Assembly (NCBI GenBank): GCA_037074705.1
Contig: JAYJMR010000014.1
Location: 310,001 to 374,000, forward strand
Origin: Zhengitettix transpicula
Taxonomy: Eukaryota; Arthropoda; Insecta; Orthoptera; Tetrigidae
Length of the DNA: 64,000 nucleotides
Direction of reading: 5' to 3'
This document shows, in pieces, positions 1 to 9,197 of this stretch. The position numbers were made by a program, and so were the translations under genes. The notes below the pieces were generated by a model. It saw only the letters and a program-made list of their open reading frames with translations, was not told the origin of the DNA and searched no databases. How positions within the stretch are numbered: the stretch's first letter is position 1; every line of letters starts with the position of its first letter.

Positions 1-356
1 GCTATAATCCCTAATCCTTTGGTCTTTTTATGATTTTTATATGAAATATAACTCGTATCTTGGATAGCTAAAATAGTTGAATATTCTTTAGCCCTTTCAA
101 CAGTTTTAATTATATGACTGTATAATATCTTTCTTTCAGAAACGGCATCATTTTGGAAAAATCTATAAGCTGCTTTACTTTGATGCCAATCTTCACAAGC
201 TTGATTTATTGAACGTTCAGGCGATTCAGCAAGACTATTAACTATTTTTAAAAGCCTCCTACTTAATCTTATATCACCAAAATCAACAATTCCAAATTCA
301 CTTTCTGCCCATTCACCAGTTGAGGTACTTATATTTCCTTTCATAATATATTCCAT
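1..356 (-). CDS. IS4-family transposase, N-terminal part (partial)
   Basis: Start ATG is at 356-354 on the minus strand and the frame stays open to base 1, giving about 118 residues before the edge. The N-terminal region (motifs GEWAESEFG, DIRLSRRLLKI, SPERSINQACEDWHQSKAAYRFF) is the DNA-binding/dimerisation type domain at the start of Tn5/IS4 transposases. The next part (LAIQDTSYISYKNH) carries the first catalytic-type Asp region (IQDT). The other two copies in the window break off exactly at IQD, so this one shows how the protein normally continues. The catalytic core is mostly outside the window. Confidence 0.75.
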   Translation of the reverse strand, partial: MEYIMKGNISTSTGEWAESEFGIVDFGDIRLSRRLLKIVNSLAESPERSINQACEDWHQSKAAYRFFQNDAVSERKILYSHIIKTVERAKEYSTILAIQDTSYISYKNHKKTKGLGII

Positions 357-444
357 TTTTAGACCATAGATCTATTTATAGTAGAAAGTTAAATTAGTAA
401 AATAGCAGCTTTTCATCATTTATAGATTTATGGGTAATAGTAAG
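1..444 (-). mobile_element. IS4-family element, 5' part, continues off the left edge
   Basis: The element end lies at about 444, where the sequence shared with 21750-22138 and 24531-24919 stops (outer end CTTACTATTACCCATAAATC read inward). The transposase reads leftward off the window. Compared with the other two copies it is slightly diverged and is not cut at the IS5-family junction, so it may be the only complete copy here. The flank at 445 begins a group II intron remnant. Confidence 0.75.
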
Positions 445-782
445 CTCTGGAACAAGTCAATAAAGGCGAGGACTGGAGAAAGATGCAAAGGAAGTCGGAC
501 TAACTGATAGTACTCGGAGTGTGGGAAAGCCACATACAAGGGGAAGCGGTTAGCAATATAGTGACTGGTATAGGGATTGCTATACCAATACAACAGAGAT
601 TGGAGGAGTGTGCAAGGAAAACTAAACCAGATAGCAGTAAGGGCTAAGCAAGATAAGCGAGTAAAATTTACATCGCTAGTTCATTTGATTAATGAAGAGA
701 ATCTTGCAGAGTGTTACAAGGAACTAAAACGCAACAAGGCTTGTGGTATAGATCGTGTAACAGTGGAAGCTTATGGAGAAAA
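445..782 (+). pseudogene. Group II intron remnant with reverse transcriptase N-terminus
   Basis: From 577 (TTG) an open frame encodes RDWRSVQGKL...LINEENLAECYKELKRNKACGIDRVTVEAYGE, the start of a group II intron reverse transcriptase (the KxxxxGIDxVT block is RT0/RT1-like). It is cut at 782/783 by an IS256-family element, after which the frame reads only IS sequence. The upstream part (445-576) probably belongs to the intron RNA 5' domains. The RT is of a different type from the intact maturase at 7049-8836. All catalytic RT motifs are missing, so it cannot be functional. Confidence 0.6.
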
Positions 783-2126
783 GGGAATGTTCAAAAAAGT
801 GTGTCAAACCGAAAAAAAGTAATAAATTGATATAAAAAAATGGAGGTTTGACAATGAGTCAAAAAGTAGTAAACAGAACTAACGGATTGGTAGATTATAA
901 AGAGTTGGAAACAAATATCCTGTCGTCTATACGAGAAGGAAGACCGTTGACAGGAAAGGAGGGAGCATTAACACCATTTATAAAAAAGCTGCTGGAGGCG
1001 AGTCTAGAAGGTGAAATAGAAAACCATTTATTAGCTGAAAGTGAAGAAAATAATCGCAGAAATGGGAGGAATGGAAAGACTTTACGTACAAGTGCAGGTT
1101 CATTTGAGCTGTTAACGCCAAGAGATAGAGAAGGAAGTTTTGAGCCGCAAATAGTCAAAAAAAGGCAAACAAGCTTACATCCAGAGCTTGAAACGAAGAT
1201 TTTGAGCACATTTGCCAGTGGTATGAGCTATAGAGATATAGCGTCACACGTTGAGGAAATTTATGATCACAAAATATCGGCAGCAGAGATATCAAGTATT
1301 ACCGACAAATTACTGCCTATAATCAATGAATGGCGTAGTCGTCCACTGCAATCAGTATACCCGATAGTATTTATGGATGGGATGTTCTTTAAGGTCAAGG
1401 AGGATGGACATTGCGTAAGTAAATGTATGTACAATATATTGGGCATAGACCAAAATGGCAGAAAAGAAGTCCTGGGCTTTTATTTGGCTGAAAGTGAAGG
1501 AGCTAACTTTTGGTTGGGAGTGCTAAATAACCTCAAAGAAAGAGGAGTAGAAGATATTCTGATTGCATGTGTAGATGGACTAAAAAGCTTTCCTGCAGCC
1601 ATCAACAGTGTATTTCCCAGTGCAGAAGTGCAGCTATGTATAGTACACCAAATAAGAAATTCTCTGAAATATGTATCCAGTAAAGATGTGAAAGTTTTCA
1701 TGAATGATCTGAAAAAAATATATCGTGCTTCAAGTAAAGAAATTGCTGAGAATTATCTGCTTGAGCTGGAAGAAAAATGGGGAGAAAAGTATCCTTTAGT
1801 TATAAAATCCTGGCAGAACAATTGGGAAAACTTATCCAGTTATTTTAAGTATTCTGGGCCAGTTAGGAAGCTGATTTACACCACTAATCCAATTGAGGGG
1901 TTGCATAGACAAATCAGGAAATTTACTAAAACTAAGGGTTCATTTACTAGTACAAATGCCTTGTACAAACAGGTATATTGTGCTATAAAAAAGGTAGAGC
2001 AAAAGTGGATTATGGCTCTCCCTAATTGGGCTTTAACTATGTCTCAACTTGATATTTTCTTTCCAGATAGATTGAAAATTGAGTTGAACTAAAAATGCGG
2101 CTTGACACACTTTTTTGAACATTCCC
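783..2126 (+). mobile_element. IS256-family insertion sequence, copy 1
   Basis: Terminal inverted repeats begin GGGAATGTTCAAAAAAGTGT at 783 and end with the complement at 2126 (1,344 bp). A second copy lies at 4754-6095. No matching direct target repeat is seen (left flank TGGAGAAA, right flank CAGTCGAG), and the flanks belong to two different group II intron pieces, so DNA next to the element was probably deleted or recombined after insertion. Confidence 0.85.
854..2092 (+). CDS. IS256-family (mutator-type) transposase, intact
   Basis: 412 residues from ATG 854, preceded by GGAGG at 842-846. The family DDE triad is visible as VFMDGMFFK, IACVDGLKSF and NPIEGLHRQIRK. The N-terminal part has the usual GKEGALTPFIKKLLEASLEGEIENHL dimer/binding region. 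Length is normal for the family. It has none of the two deletions found in copy 2, so it is the potentially active copy in the window. Confidence 0.9.
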   Translation: MSQKVVNRTNGLVDYKELETNILSSIREGRPLTGKEGALTPFIKKLLEASLEGEIENHLLAESEENNRRNGRNGKTLRTSAGSFELLTPRDREGSFEPQIVKKRQTSLHPELETKILSTFASGMSYRDIASHVEEIYDHKISAAEISSITDKLLPIINEWRSRPLQSVYPIVFMDGMFFKVKEDGHCVSKCMYNILGIDQNGRKEVLGFYLAESEGANFWLGVLNNLKERGVEDILIACVDGLKSFPAAINSVFPSAEVQLCIVHQIRNSLKYVSSKDVKVFMNDLKKIYRASSKEIAENYLLELEEKWGEKYPLVIKSWQNNWENLSSYFKYSGPVRKLIYTTNPIEGLHRQIRKFTKTKGSFTSTNALYKQVYCAIKKVEQKWIMALPNWALTMSQLDIFFPDRLKIELN

Positions 2127-2166
2127 CAGTCGAGTGAGGAAGGGCGACCTTCTTCACTTAGACAAC
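2127..2166 (+). ncRNA. Group II intron 3' end remnant (domain VI hairpin)
   Basis: About 40 bp are identical to the 3' end of the intact intron at 6960-6995 (opposite strand). They fold as a domain-VI-like hairpin (GTCGAGTGAGGAAGG, GCGA loop, then CCTTCTTCACTTAGAC). Beyond AGACAACA the two copies diverge, which marks the 3' junction. Domain V and everything between this and the IS256 copy are gone. Confidence 0.55.
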
Positions 2167-2840
2167 ATCTTTTTGTATTCTTCAATTAAATTCGGTAATT
2201 CATTTCCTACTCTTTCATCTGCATCTTCTTCTGGTTCAAGCAGATCCACGATATTAATCGATAACGCCTCTGCCATTTCATATAAGTGGAACAGCAACCC
2301 TTCCTTGCTCATAGTTACTTATTTCGTCACGTGTTGTAACCATTTTCTCAGCCAAATCCTTTTGAGTATACTCCCGTCCATTCCTTTATCTTTTTTCCTA
2401 TTTGGTAGTATATAGAACCTGTTTTTTCTTCAACACACTCATTAGCAGAGAGGCCAATTGCTTGTGAAACAATATCAACAGAAATTCCTGCTTTCTTTGC
2501 AATTTTTATTTTCTCTGCTTTTTTACTACTTTTCTCACTAATTTGAACAAATTTGGTTAGTAAACAAAATATCTTACGTAACCCTTGATCATTAATCTTT
2601 TTATATTCTCTTATTAGATTTAGTTCTTCATTTTTAAAGCAGGCTTTCTCATTTGATACAGGAATTAGGTCTATAATATCAACCGATAACACTTTTGCTA
2701 TAGCATATAACTTTTCAATCGAAATTTTACGTGTTCCTTTTTCATATTGTAGTACTATTTGATACGTTACGCCGATTTTTCCCGCTAAATCTTTTTGAGT
2801 ATAGCCTCGCTTTAACCTCCAGCTTTTTACTGTCCGTAGT

Positions 2841-3420
2841 AATGGTAAAAGCCTCCACCTTGAAGGTGGAAAAACTTTAGTGTTCTCTGATGTAGATAGA
2901 AAACCCTAGCTTTGAGGGAAACGAAAAGTTATAATAGCCGCGCATGCGACGTTATGGATATAATGCACATTCTAAATACGATATGAAGGTGCATCTAGTC
3001 TGGGTTCCAAAATATCGAAAAAGAATTTTGATAGGACAAACTGCATCTAGAGCAAGAGAAATATTAAGGCAAGTTGCTATGGAAAATGAAGTACAAATTA
3101 TTTCTGGTAAGATAGCAGTTGATCACATTCACATGTTTATATCATACAAGCCACAGCAAAGCGTTAGTAAAATTGTACAACTTTTAAAAGGAATAAGCTC
3201 TCGATTGTTGATGCAAGATTTTTCAAGTTTACGTAAGCAATTTTGGGGAAGGCATTTATGGGCAAGGGGATATTTAGCTGTCAGTTCTGGTACTATTACA
3301 GATGAGGTGATACAACAATATATATCGATACAGGAAGGTGAACCAGTTCATGACAATGATCAATTTCAAATTGATTAATCTTTAACCCTTCACCTTATAG
3401 GTGATGGTTGTTGAGTTTTT
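2841..3420 (+). mobile_element. IS200/IS605-family element
   Basis: The transposase ORF is flanked by subterminal hairpins instead of inverted repeats, as in IS200: TCCACCTT/AAGGTGGA at 2854-2870 on the left, TCACCT/AGGTGA at 3390-3404 on the right. It interrupts the XRE regulator. The exact ends cannot be fixed without an empty site, though the intact paralogue at 26440 brackets them to a few bases. Confidence 0.75.
2944..3378 (+). CDS. tnpA: IS200-type TnpA (HUH/Y1) transposase
   Basis: 144 residues, typical for single-domain Y1 transposases (REP/IS200). The HUH metal-binding motif is HIH in AVDHIHMF, and the catalytic tyrosine is probably in the C-terminal helix EVIQQYISIQ. KVHLVWVPKYRKRIL near the N-terminus is the family's first beta strand. 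The enzyme cuts single-stranded DNA at hairpin-marked ends and pastes next to a short target. The frame is intact and no TnpB accompanies it. Confidence 0.9.
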   Translation: MRRYGYNAHSKYDMKVHLVWVPKYRKRILIGQTASRAREILRQVAMENEVQIISGKIAVDHIHMFISYKPQQSVSKIVQLLKGISSRLLMQDFSSLRKQFWGRHLWARGYLAVSSGTITDEVIQQYISIQEGEPVHDNDQFQID

Positions 3421-3583
3421 GTGCTATTTTGTATCTTATCGAGATATTCGCCATAAATATTATACAGGTTAATACTACCAAATAAAGATATACAAAAGGG
3501 ATGCTTCTTTCTGTGTTTGAATTTTAGTTGAATATTTCTTCAGAATTGTGTATAATTATTAATGCTTTTTACGTACTCTTGCT

Positions 3584-4489
3584 ATGGCTCTTTCGAAGTT
3601 TCTCGATCCCAAGAATGATATATCGTTCAAGCGCATCTTTGGTACTGAAAAAAATAAGGACATTCTTATTCACTTCCTTAATGATATCCTTGGCTTCACT
3701 GGCAAAAGTACAATACAGGATATAGAGTTCTTAAGTACTATTCAAGACCCTGATATTGCTTCTAAAAAACAAAGCATTGTTGATGTTCTTTGTAGGGATG
3801 AAAATGGGCTGCAAGTCATAGTCGAAATGCAGGTCGCTAAAACTAAGGGCTTTGAAAAACGTGCTCAATACTATGCTGCTAAAGCCTATTCAAGACAGGC
3901 TGACAAAGGCGATCAATATCATGACCTTAAGGAAATTATCTTTATTGCTATAGCAGACTGTATTTTATTTCCTGATAAGTCTGAGTATAAATCAAAGCAC
4001 ACTATTCGCGATGAAGATACTAATGAACATGATCTAAAAGATTTTTACTTTATATTTATTGAGTTGCCTAAATTTCCAAAAACCAAAGAAGATCAGCTTT
4101 CAAGTATAGTTGAAAAATGGGTCTACTTTTTCAGATATGCAGACGAAACTAGTGAAGAAGAGCTAGAGAGAATAATAGGAAGTGATCTAATAATTAAAAG
4201 AGCATATGAAGAACTAAATAGATTCAACTGGTCAGAAAAAGAATTTATTGCCTATGAACAAGAGATCAAGCGTATTCGTGATGAGCAGGCTGTCCTTGCT
4301 CAAAAACTCGATGATGCTAAACATGAAGGTAGACAAGAAGGTAGACAAGAAGGCATCCAAATCGGCCATGAAAAAGGTAAAATTGAAGTTGCAAAAAACC
4401 TACTTAAAGCTGGTGTCTCTACTGATATCGTATCACAAACTACAGGTTTTTCTCATTCTGAAATTTTACAACTCAGGAAAAAAACATAA
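3584..4489 (+). CDS. Rpn-family PD-(D/E)XK nuclease (PDDEXK_2, transposase-like), copy 1
   Basis: 301 residues. The N-terminus FLDPKNDISFKRIFG and the core DVLCRDENGLQVIVEMQ (acidic D...E-x-Q type site) identify the PDDEXK_2/Rpn family of recombination-promoting nucleases, which are very common in Wolbachia. The C-terminal part has a charged helix with repeated EGRQ units (GAAGGTAGACAA twice near 4325) and ends with a small helical SxDIVSQTTGFSHSEI motif also found in the XRE regulators. Nearly identical to the protein at 25389-26318. It stands divergently from the broken regulator. Cellular function is not proven for Wolbachia members. Confidence 0.85.
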   Translation: MALSKFLDPKNDISFKRIFGTEKNKDILIHFLNDILGFTGKSTIQDIEFLSTIQDPDIASKKQSIVDVLCRDENGLQVIVEMQVAKTKGFEKRAQYYAAKAYSRQADKGDQYHDLKEIIFIAIADCILFPDKSEYKSKHTIRDEDTNEHDLKDFYFIFIELPKFPKTKEDQLSSIVEKWVYFFRYADETSEEELERIIGSDLIIKRAYEELNRFNWSEKEFIAYEQEIKRIRDEQAVLAQKLDDAKHEGRQEGRQEGIQIGHEKGKIEVAKNLLKAGVSTDIVSQTTGFSHSEILQLRKKT

Positions 4490-4753
4490 TATTCTTACTT
4501 ATTCACTTCAATATTTATGAAAACCTTTCCTAAGTTAAACATACCACATAATTAAGAGTCTAATGAACTGTCTAAAACAGTTATAAAGATAGCACACAGA
4601 ATTATATAAATTACTATCATAACGTTACCCAAACTTCTATATCAAAGCTACGTGCTGTAAGTTCAATATGGAAAACACATTAACCACTTAGCATTTAATG
4701 TCTACTTCATCCATTTTTACGCCTATTAATGGCCATTAATAAAGAGTCCATAA
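4490..4753. other. Non-coding flank shared with the prophage recombinase region
   Basis: No gene seen. The segment to 4719 is the inverted counterpart of 25164-25388, including the last seven codons of the serine-recombinase tail (…DEVDIKC and stop, read on the minus strand). 4720-4753 is unrelated and runs into the IS256 copy. Confidence 0.6.
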
Positions 4754-6095
4754 GGGAATGTTCAAAAAAGTGTGTCAAACCGAAAAAAAGTAATAAATTG
4801 ATATAAAAAAATGGAGGTTTGACAATGAGTCAAAAAGTAGTAAACAGAACTAACGGATTGGTAGATTATAAAGAGTTGGAAACAAATATCCTGTCGTCTA
4901 TACGAGAAGGAAGACCGTTGACAGGAAAGGAGGGAGCATTAACACCATTTATAAAAAAGCTGCTGAGGCGAGTCTAGAAGGTGAAATAGAAAACCATTTA
5001 TTAGCTGAAAGTGAAGAAAATAATCGCAGAAATGGGAGGAATGGAAAGACTTTACGTACAAGTGCAGGTTCATTTGAGCTGTTAACGCCAAGAGATAGAG
5101 AAGGAAGTTTTGAGCCGCAAATAGTCAAAAAAAGGCAAACAAGCTTACATCCAGAGCTTGAAACGAAGATTTTGAGCACATTTGCCAGTGGTATGAGCTA
5201 TAGAGATATAGCGTCACACGTTGAGGAAATTTATGATCACAAAATATCGGCAGCAGAGATATCAAGTATTACCGACAAATTACTGCCTATAATCAATGAA
5301 TGGCGTAGTCGTCCACTGCAATCAGTATACCCGATAGTATTTATGGATGGGATGTTCTTTAAGGTCAAGGAGGATGGACATTGCGTAAGTAAATGTATGT
5401 ACAATATATTGGGCATAGACCAAAATGGCAGAAAAGAAGTCCTGGGCTTTTATTTGGCTGAAAGTGAAGGAGCTAACTTTTGGTTGGGAGTGCTAAATAA
5501 CCTCAAAGAAAGAGGAGTAGAAGATATTCTGATTGCATGTGTAGATGGACTAAAAAGCTTTCCTGCAGCCATCAACAGTGTATTTCCCAGTGCAGAAGTG
5601 CAGCTATGTATAGTACACCAAATAAGAAATTCTCTGAAATATGTATCCAGTAAAGATGTGAAAGTTTTCATGAATGATCTGAAAAAAATATATCGTGCTT
5701 CAAGTAAAGAAATTGCTGAGAATTATCTGCTTGAGCTGGAAGAAAAATGGGAGAAAAGTATCCTTTAGTTATAAAATCCTGGCAGAACAATTGGGAAAAC
5801 TTATCCAGTTATTTTAAGTATTCTGGGCCAGTTAGGAAGCTGATTTACACCACTAATCCAATTGAGGGGTTGCATAGACAAATCAGGAAATTTACTAAAA
5901 CTAAGGGTTCATTTACTAGTACAAATGCCTTGTACAAACAGGTATATTGTGCTATAAAAAAGGTAGAGCAAAAGTGGATTATGGCTCTCCCTAATTGGGC
6001 TTTAACTATGTCTCAACTTGATATTTTCTTTCCAGATAGATTGAAAATTGAGTTGAACTAAAAATGCGGCTTGACACACTTTTTTGAACATTCCC
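4754..6095 (+). mobile_element. IS256-family insertion sequence, copy 2
   Basis: Same ends as copy 1, length 1,342 bp against 1,344 bp. The two missing bases are the two frameshifts in its transposase gene; otherwise I see no difference from copy 1. No clear target duplication (left flank GTCCATAA, right flank CCTTACTA). Confidence 0.85.
4825..6061 (+). pseudogene. IS256-family transposase, two frameshifts
   Basis: One G is lost in GCTGCTGGAGGCG (near 4963) and one in AAATGGGGAGAAAAG (near 5750), both in short G runs. The frame is therefore split into an N-terminal stub, a middle part (5172-5768) containing the two catalytic Asp motifs, and a C-terminal part (5747-6061) with the catalytic Glu motif. 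No intact protein can be read. It could still be moved by the protein from copy 1. Confidence 0.85.
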
Positions 6096-6716
6096 CCTTA
6101 CTATTATGGAAATGAAGATAATTCTACTTCCGTTGAATTTGGTTCTATATAAGGCTGAATTTGTCTAATTTTTTCTACACTAGACACAATTTAGTCGTAT
6201 CTGAACAAATACATAATCTATATAAAGAGGACGTAGGTACCATCTGTCCTTTTAAGGCATTTATGTCAATGATATGCGTAATCCATGATTTTAAACATGA
6301 TGATCCTCCTAAGTAATACAAAAAAACTCAGAAAAATGTATATAGCTATGATAGAAGTTATCTATATATAAGTACAATATACTTTAACTAGAGATTGTAA
6401 ATTAATGAAGTTGAAAAGTCTGCAGACGAAGATAGATTTCGAGCTCTAGAATATCTTCACTATCAAAATAACAAAGCTGTCAAAATTTGTCAAGTAATTT
6501 TTATCGCAACTGTACAAATATTGCACAGGACAAATTTAAAATGCTGTAAAATGGTGTCTGTTCAGACGCATGTGAAACCAGTGCTTCTTTTCATCCCACT
6601 TCCATGCGGCTAAACCCTTTTCATAATCTCCTATCTATCATTTCTTAAACCACTCCCCTGAACGGATACAATTAAATACATTTTTAACATTTTTATAGAA
6701 AACTATTAGTATAGAT
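6096..6716. other. Gene-poor stretch of decayed sequence
   Basis: No convincing gene. On the minus strand an AGGAGG precedes an ATG near 6300, but the frame stops after about ten codons. A short open piece encoding IRQIQPYIEPNSTEV follows near 6130-6170 and could be a decayed gene. The rest is stop-rich. Confidence 0.4.
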
Positions 6717-6731
6717 TTGTATGCTGCCCTC

Positions 6732-6965
6732 ATGGCTATTTTAAAATGTTTAATACTCCTTTTCATTATTTCTTGTACACATCTACCTAAGAAGCAACAT
6801 TCTGTTAATATAGACAATTATAAGCACGATTATTCGTTGCAACAATATAATACTCCTTTGAAGAATAACGAACCAGCAATACCAGAAATGATACCTTTAC
6901 CGGTAGAGTTTCCCGATCTTACAACCAGTAATCAGTTTCTTTCGATTAATGTGTTGTCTAAGTGA
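6732..6965 (+). pseudogene. Lipoprotein N-terminal fragment, possibly secretin-like, cut by a group II intron
   Basis: From ATG 6732 the product starts MAILKCLILLFIISC, a signal peptide with a lipobox-type Cys15. A proline-rich linker and PDLTTSNQFLSINV follow, which resembles the start of a secretin N-terminal (STN-like) domain. The frame then runs into the 3' end of the inserted group II intron at about 6958 and stops. No continuation of the gene is found beyond the intron (at 9190), so the rest was lost. The secretin assignment is a weak guess from one short motif; the lipoprotein signal is clearer. Confidence 0.45.
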
Positions 6966-9190
6966 AGAAGGTCGCCCTTCCTCACTCGACTGCAAAACCG
7001 TACGTGAGACTTTGCGCCTCATACGGCTTCTCTCTAATTTGGTGCTTTTCATGCACACCTCCTGTGTAATTCATCGTGACAATGTCCATGTAACAAAGAT
7101 AAGTTTGTGATCATATTGTTTCGTCTATTCCGGTCTTTGTGATGTATTTCTATTGTATCATCACTTTTAAACCATAGTCTACAATTATCGCATTTACTTT
7201 GTTGCAACCTCAATAATTTTATTACTCCTAGTGGCTTATCTGGTATTTTTCTCAGACGTTTACCCCAATATACCCAATCACCATCATATGGGGATCTGGT
7301 TTTTTGCACTTTGATATGTCGTTTAATAACATGATCGCTGTGTATAGTAAGACGTACCTTGTTACTTGTCATAAAGCGCCAGTTTTCGTTATTATACTTC
7401 TTAAAGTACTTTCTTTTTATCCAGCATCTCCCTTTGTTTGGGTGCCTAAAAACTGCCCACTTCCAGAGTTTTCTATGCATAATATTATCCAATGAGCTAA
7501 AGATTTTACATGAAACTACCGAGGAGTAATATTGACTCCATCCTCTGTTTATTGGATTGAGATCCTTTATCACCCGTTCTTGTGGTGCTCCACGCATTTC
7601 TCTGAGTTTATGTTTAATAGCTAGTGTATGCTGTTTTATAGAATTACGACTTGGTTTGATTAATAACTTGTAACCTTTCTTACTTTCTTTTATTGGATAT
7701 TGTCTTATTGAAAATCCAAGAAAATCAAATCCTGGTTTTGTTTCGTCAATGGTTCTTAATGTATGAGAAACTCTTGTTTTAGAGGGCTTTAATTTTAGTC
7801 CAATGGTTTCTAACCATTCTTCAACTAAAATTTTTGCTTTAAGAATAATCTCTTCGTTTTCATGTATGATGACAAAATCATCACAGTAGAAAATTACACT
7901 AATAGACTTTTGCGCGTTTCTATGCGATATCCTACCATATTTTCTTTTCATGCATTGAAAGAGTTCGTTTGTTAATGCTTTTTTGACATGTTGCTCTAAT
8001 CCGTGTAATGCAACACAAGCTAGCAACGGTGAGATCGTCCCTCCTTGAATTGTACCACGTTTTGTGGATTGAAGCTTTCCATCTTCCATAACACCAGCTC
8101 CTAACCATCCTTTTATGATTTTCTTTAATGTTGGTGTGGTATTGAGCTTTTCAAGCAATTTATTATGGTTAATATTGTCAAAGCATCCAGAAATATCAGC
8201 ATCTAATACATATGCTGTTTTCTGTTTTAGCACATCAAATATGGCTTCAATTGCATCATGACATGATCTACCAGGTCTAAAACCATAAGTGTTTGGCTCA
8301 AGTTTTGCCTCCCATTCTGGTTCTAAAGCCATTTTTACAAGTGTTTGTTTTGCTCGACACGATATAGTGGGTATACCAAGTGGGCGATGCTCCGATGGCT
8401 TACCAGATTTTGGAATCCAGACACGTCTTGATGGCTTTGCTTTTTCTCTTATATCTAGTGACTGTGCTAATTGCAGCCTCTCTTGTTGATTAAGACTAGC
8501 TTTTCCATCAATACCTGCAGTCTTCTTCCCCCTATTGTCTTGTGTTACTTTCTTAACAGCGAGTGTTTTTGCACTTGTTGATTTGAGTAATAATCTCTGA
8601 AGATTATGCATCTTTTTGATATCATTACATTTAGAAGCTTGGTAAATTCGTTTTTGTAGCTTAAATGAAGATTTCTTTAGCTTGCGCCAAGGAATTCCAT
8701 TCCATTCATACCTAACTTTTTGCTGGTCCATAACATATTCACTACTATTCACCACTTTACCTTCCAAATTAAAGTGTTTACGTCTGCATATCCCAGATAT
8801 TACTTTGGGCATTAGCTTCTTAAACAATCCTTCCACATAGTAGCTTGTGGCTGGCTACTTACTTATATTTTAATGAATATAAGAGCTTCTATGTGGTTAC
8901 TCTGTTCCATGGCTTCGTTTCACGTTAAACTTAGATTCCTACTATTTGCCGGAAGCTTGGAACATCAATAACTAAAGTCTTCAATCTTTAGTTCCCTTTT
9001 TGCTTCGTACCATTTTGGTCTATGCGTAGTTCAATCTCTTTTCGCATATTATGCTTTGACGACAATTCAAACATAGGTTTCTCTCGTAATCATATCTAAC
9101 TCTGTTTGCAGGGATTCACCACGAGATTTAGTGTTACCTGCTTTTATCTCATGCTTGCATCCCAGAGGTTGCCACTCTTTGAAATGTGAG
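6958..9190 (-). mobile_element. Group II intron with intact maturase
   Basis: Reading on the minus strand, a 5' RNA region (about 9190-8837) is followed by the maturase ORF (8836-7049), then a domain V hairpin at about 7029-6992 (GCCGTATGAG, internal GCGCAAAGT, CTCACGTACGGT) and domain VI (GTCGAGTGAGGAAGG...). The 3' end is near 6958, where it abuts the lipoprotein fragment. I could not fix the 5' end; it should lie just below the LRR gene's stop at 9198. Confidence 0.75.
7049..8836 (-). CDS. ltrA: Group II intron maturase/reverse transcriptase with HNH domain
   Basis: 595 residues in domain order: N-terminal extension; reverse transcriptase with GIDGKASL, RRVWIPKSGKPSEHRPLGIPTI and the catalytic FYCDDFVII (YxDD with Cys); maturase domain X; and a C-terminal HNH endonuclease (CDNCRLW...EIHHKDRNRRNN...HGHCHDELH) with two Cys/His metal pairs. 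All key motifs are present, so the intron could still splice and retrohome. It works with the intron RNA as a ribonucleoprotein. The start follows the RNA domains closely, as usual for these introns. Confidence 0.92.
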   Translation of the reverse strand: MEGLFKKLMPKVISGICRRKHFNLEGKVVNSSEYVMDQQKVRYEWNGIPWRKLKKSSFKLQKRIYQASKCNDIKKMHNLQRLLLKSTSAKTLAVKKVTQDNRGKKTAGIDGKASLNQQERLQLAQSLDIREKAKPSRRVWIPKSGKPSEHRPLGIPTISCRAKQTLVKMALEPEWEAKLEPNTYGFRPGRSCHDAIEAIFDVLKQKTAYVLDADISGCFDNINHNKLLEKLNTTPTLKKIIKGWLGAGVMEDGKLQSTKRGTIQGGTISPLLACVALHGLEQHVKKALTNELFQCMKRKYGRISHRNAQKSISVIFYCDDFVIIHENEEIILKAKILVEEWLETIGLKLKPSKTRVSHTLRTIDETKPGFDFLGFSIRQYPIKESKKGYKLLIKPSRNSIKQHTLAIKHKLREMRGAPQERVIKDLNPINRGWSQYYSSVVSCKIFSSLDNIMHRKLWKWAVFRHPNKGRCWIKRKYFKKYNNENWRFMTSNKVRLTIHSDHVIKRHIKVQKTRSPYDGDWVYWGKRLRKIPDKPLGVIKLLRLQQSKCDNCRLWFKSDDTIEIHHKDRNRRNNMITNLSLLHGHCHDELHRRCA

Positions 9191-9197
9191 ATATACA

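Larger units (their letters stand above)
2166..3454 (-). pseudogene. Double-XRE transcriptional regulator, broken by an IS200-like element
   Basis: Reading on the minus strand, residues MANISIRYKIA start at 3454. The frame is then interrupted by the IS200-like element (about 2841-3420) and resumes with SWRLKRGYTQKDLAGKIGVTYQ, an XRE helix-turn-helix. It goes on through a linker (KIAKKAGISVDIVSQAIGLSANE) to a degraded second HTH around 2165-2380 with frameshifts. Intact paralogues lie at 26440-27348 and 30979-31917. The gene sits divergently from an Rpn gene at 3584, the same arrangement as at 25389-26440, so the pair was duplicated as a unit. Repression of neighbouring mobile or phage genes is the likely original role. 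Confidence 0.7.
2166..4719. repeat. Inverted segmental duplication of 25164-27348
   Basis: Reverse-complement similarity to 25164-27348 covers, in order, the last codons of the recombinase remnant (up to CATCCATTTT at 4719), about 190 bp of noncoding DNA, the Rpn gene, the divergent intergenic region and the XRE regulator. The noncoding part stays highly similar (for example CATAACGTTACCCAAACTTC). This copy later took an IS200-like element and an IS256-family element at its edge. Confidence 0.8.

Noticed and set aside
895..1209. Antisense ORFs over the IS256 transposase, over the giant gene and over structural genes
   Set aside because: They are shadows in other frames of well-supported genes and lack ribosome sites or family motifs.
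2134..2415. Plus-strand ORF of 93 residues
   Set aside because: The minus strand here encodes the decayed C-terminal HTH of the XRE regulator; the plus frame has no family resemblance.
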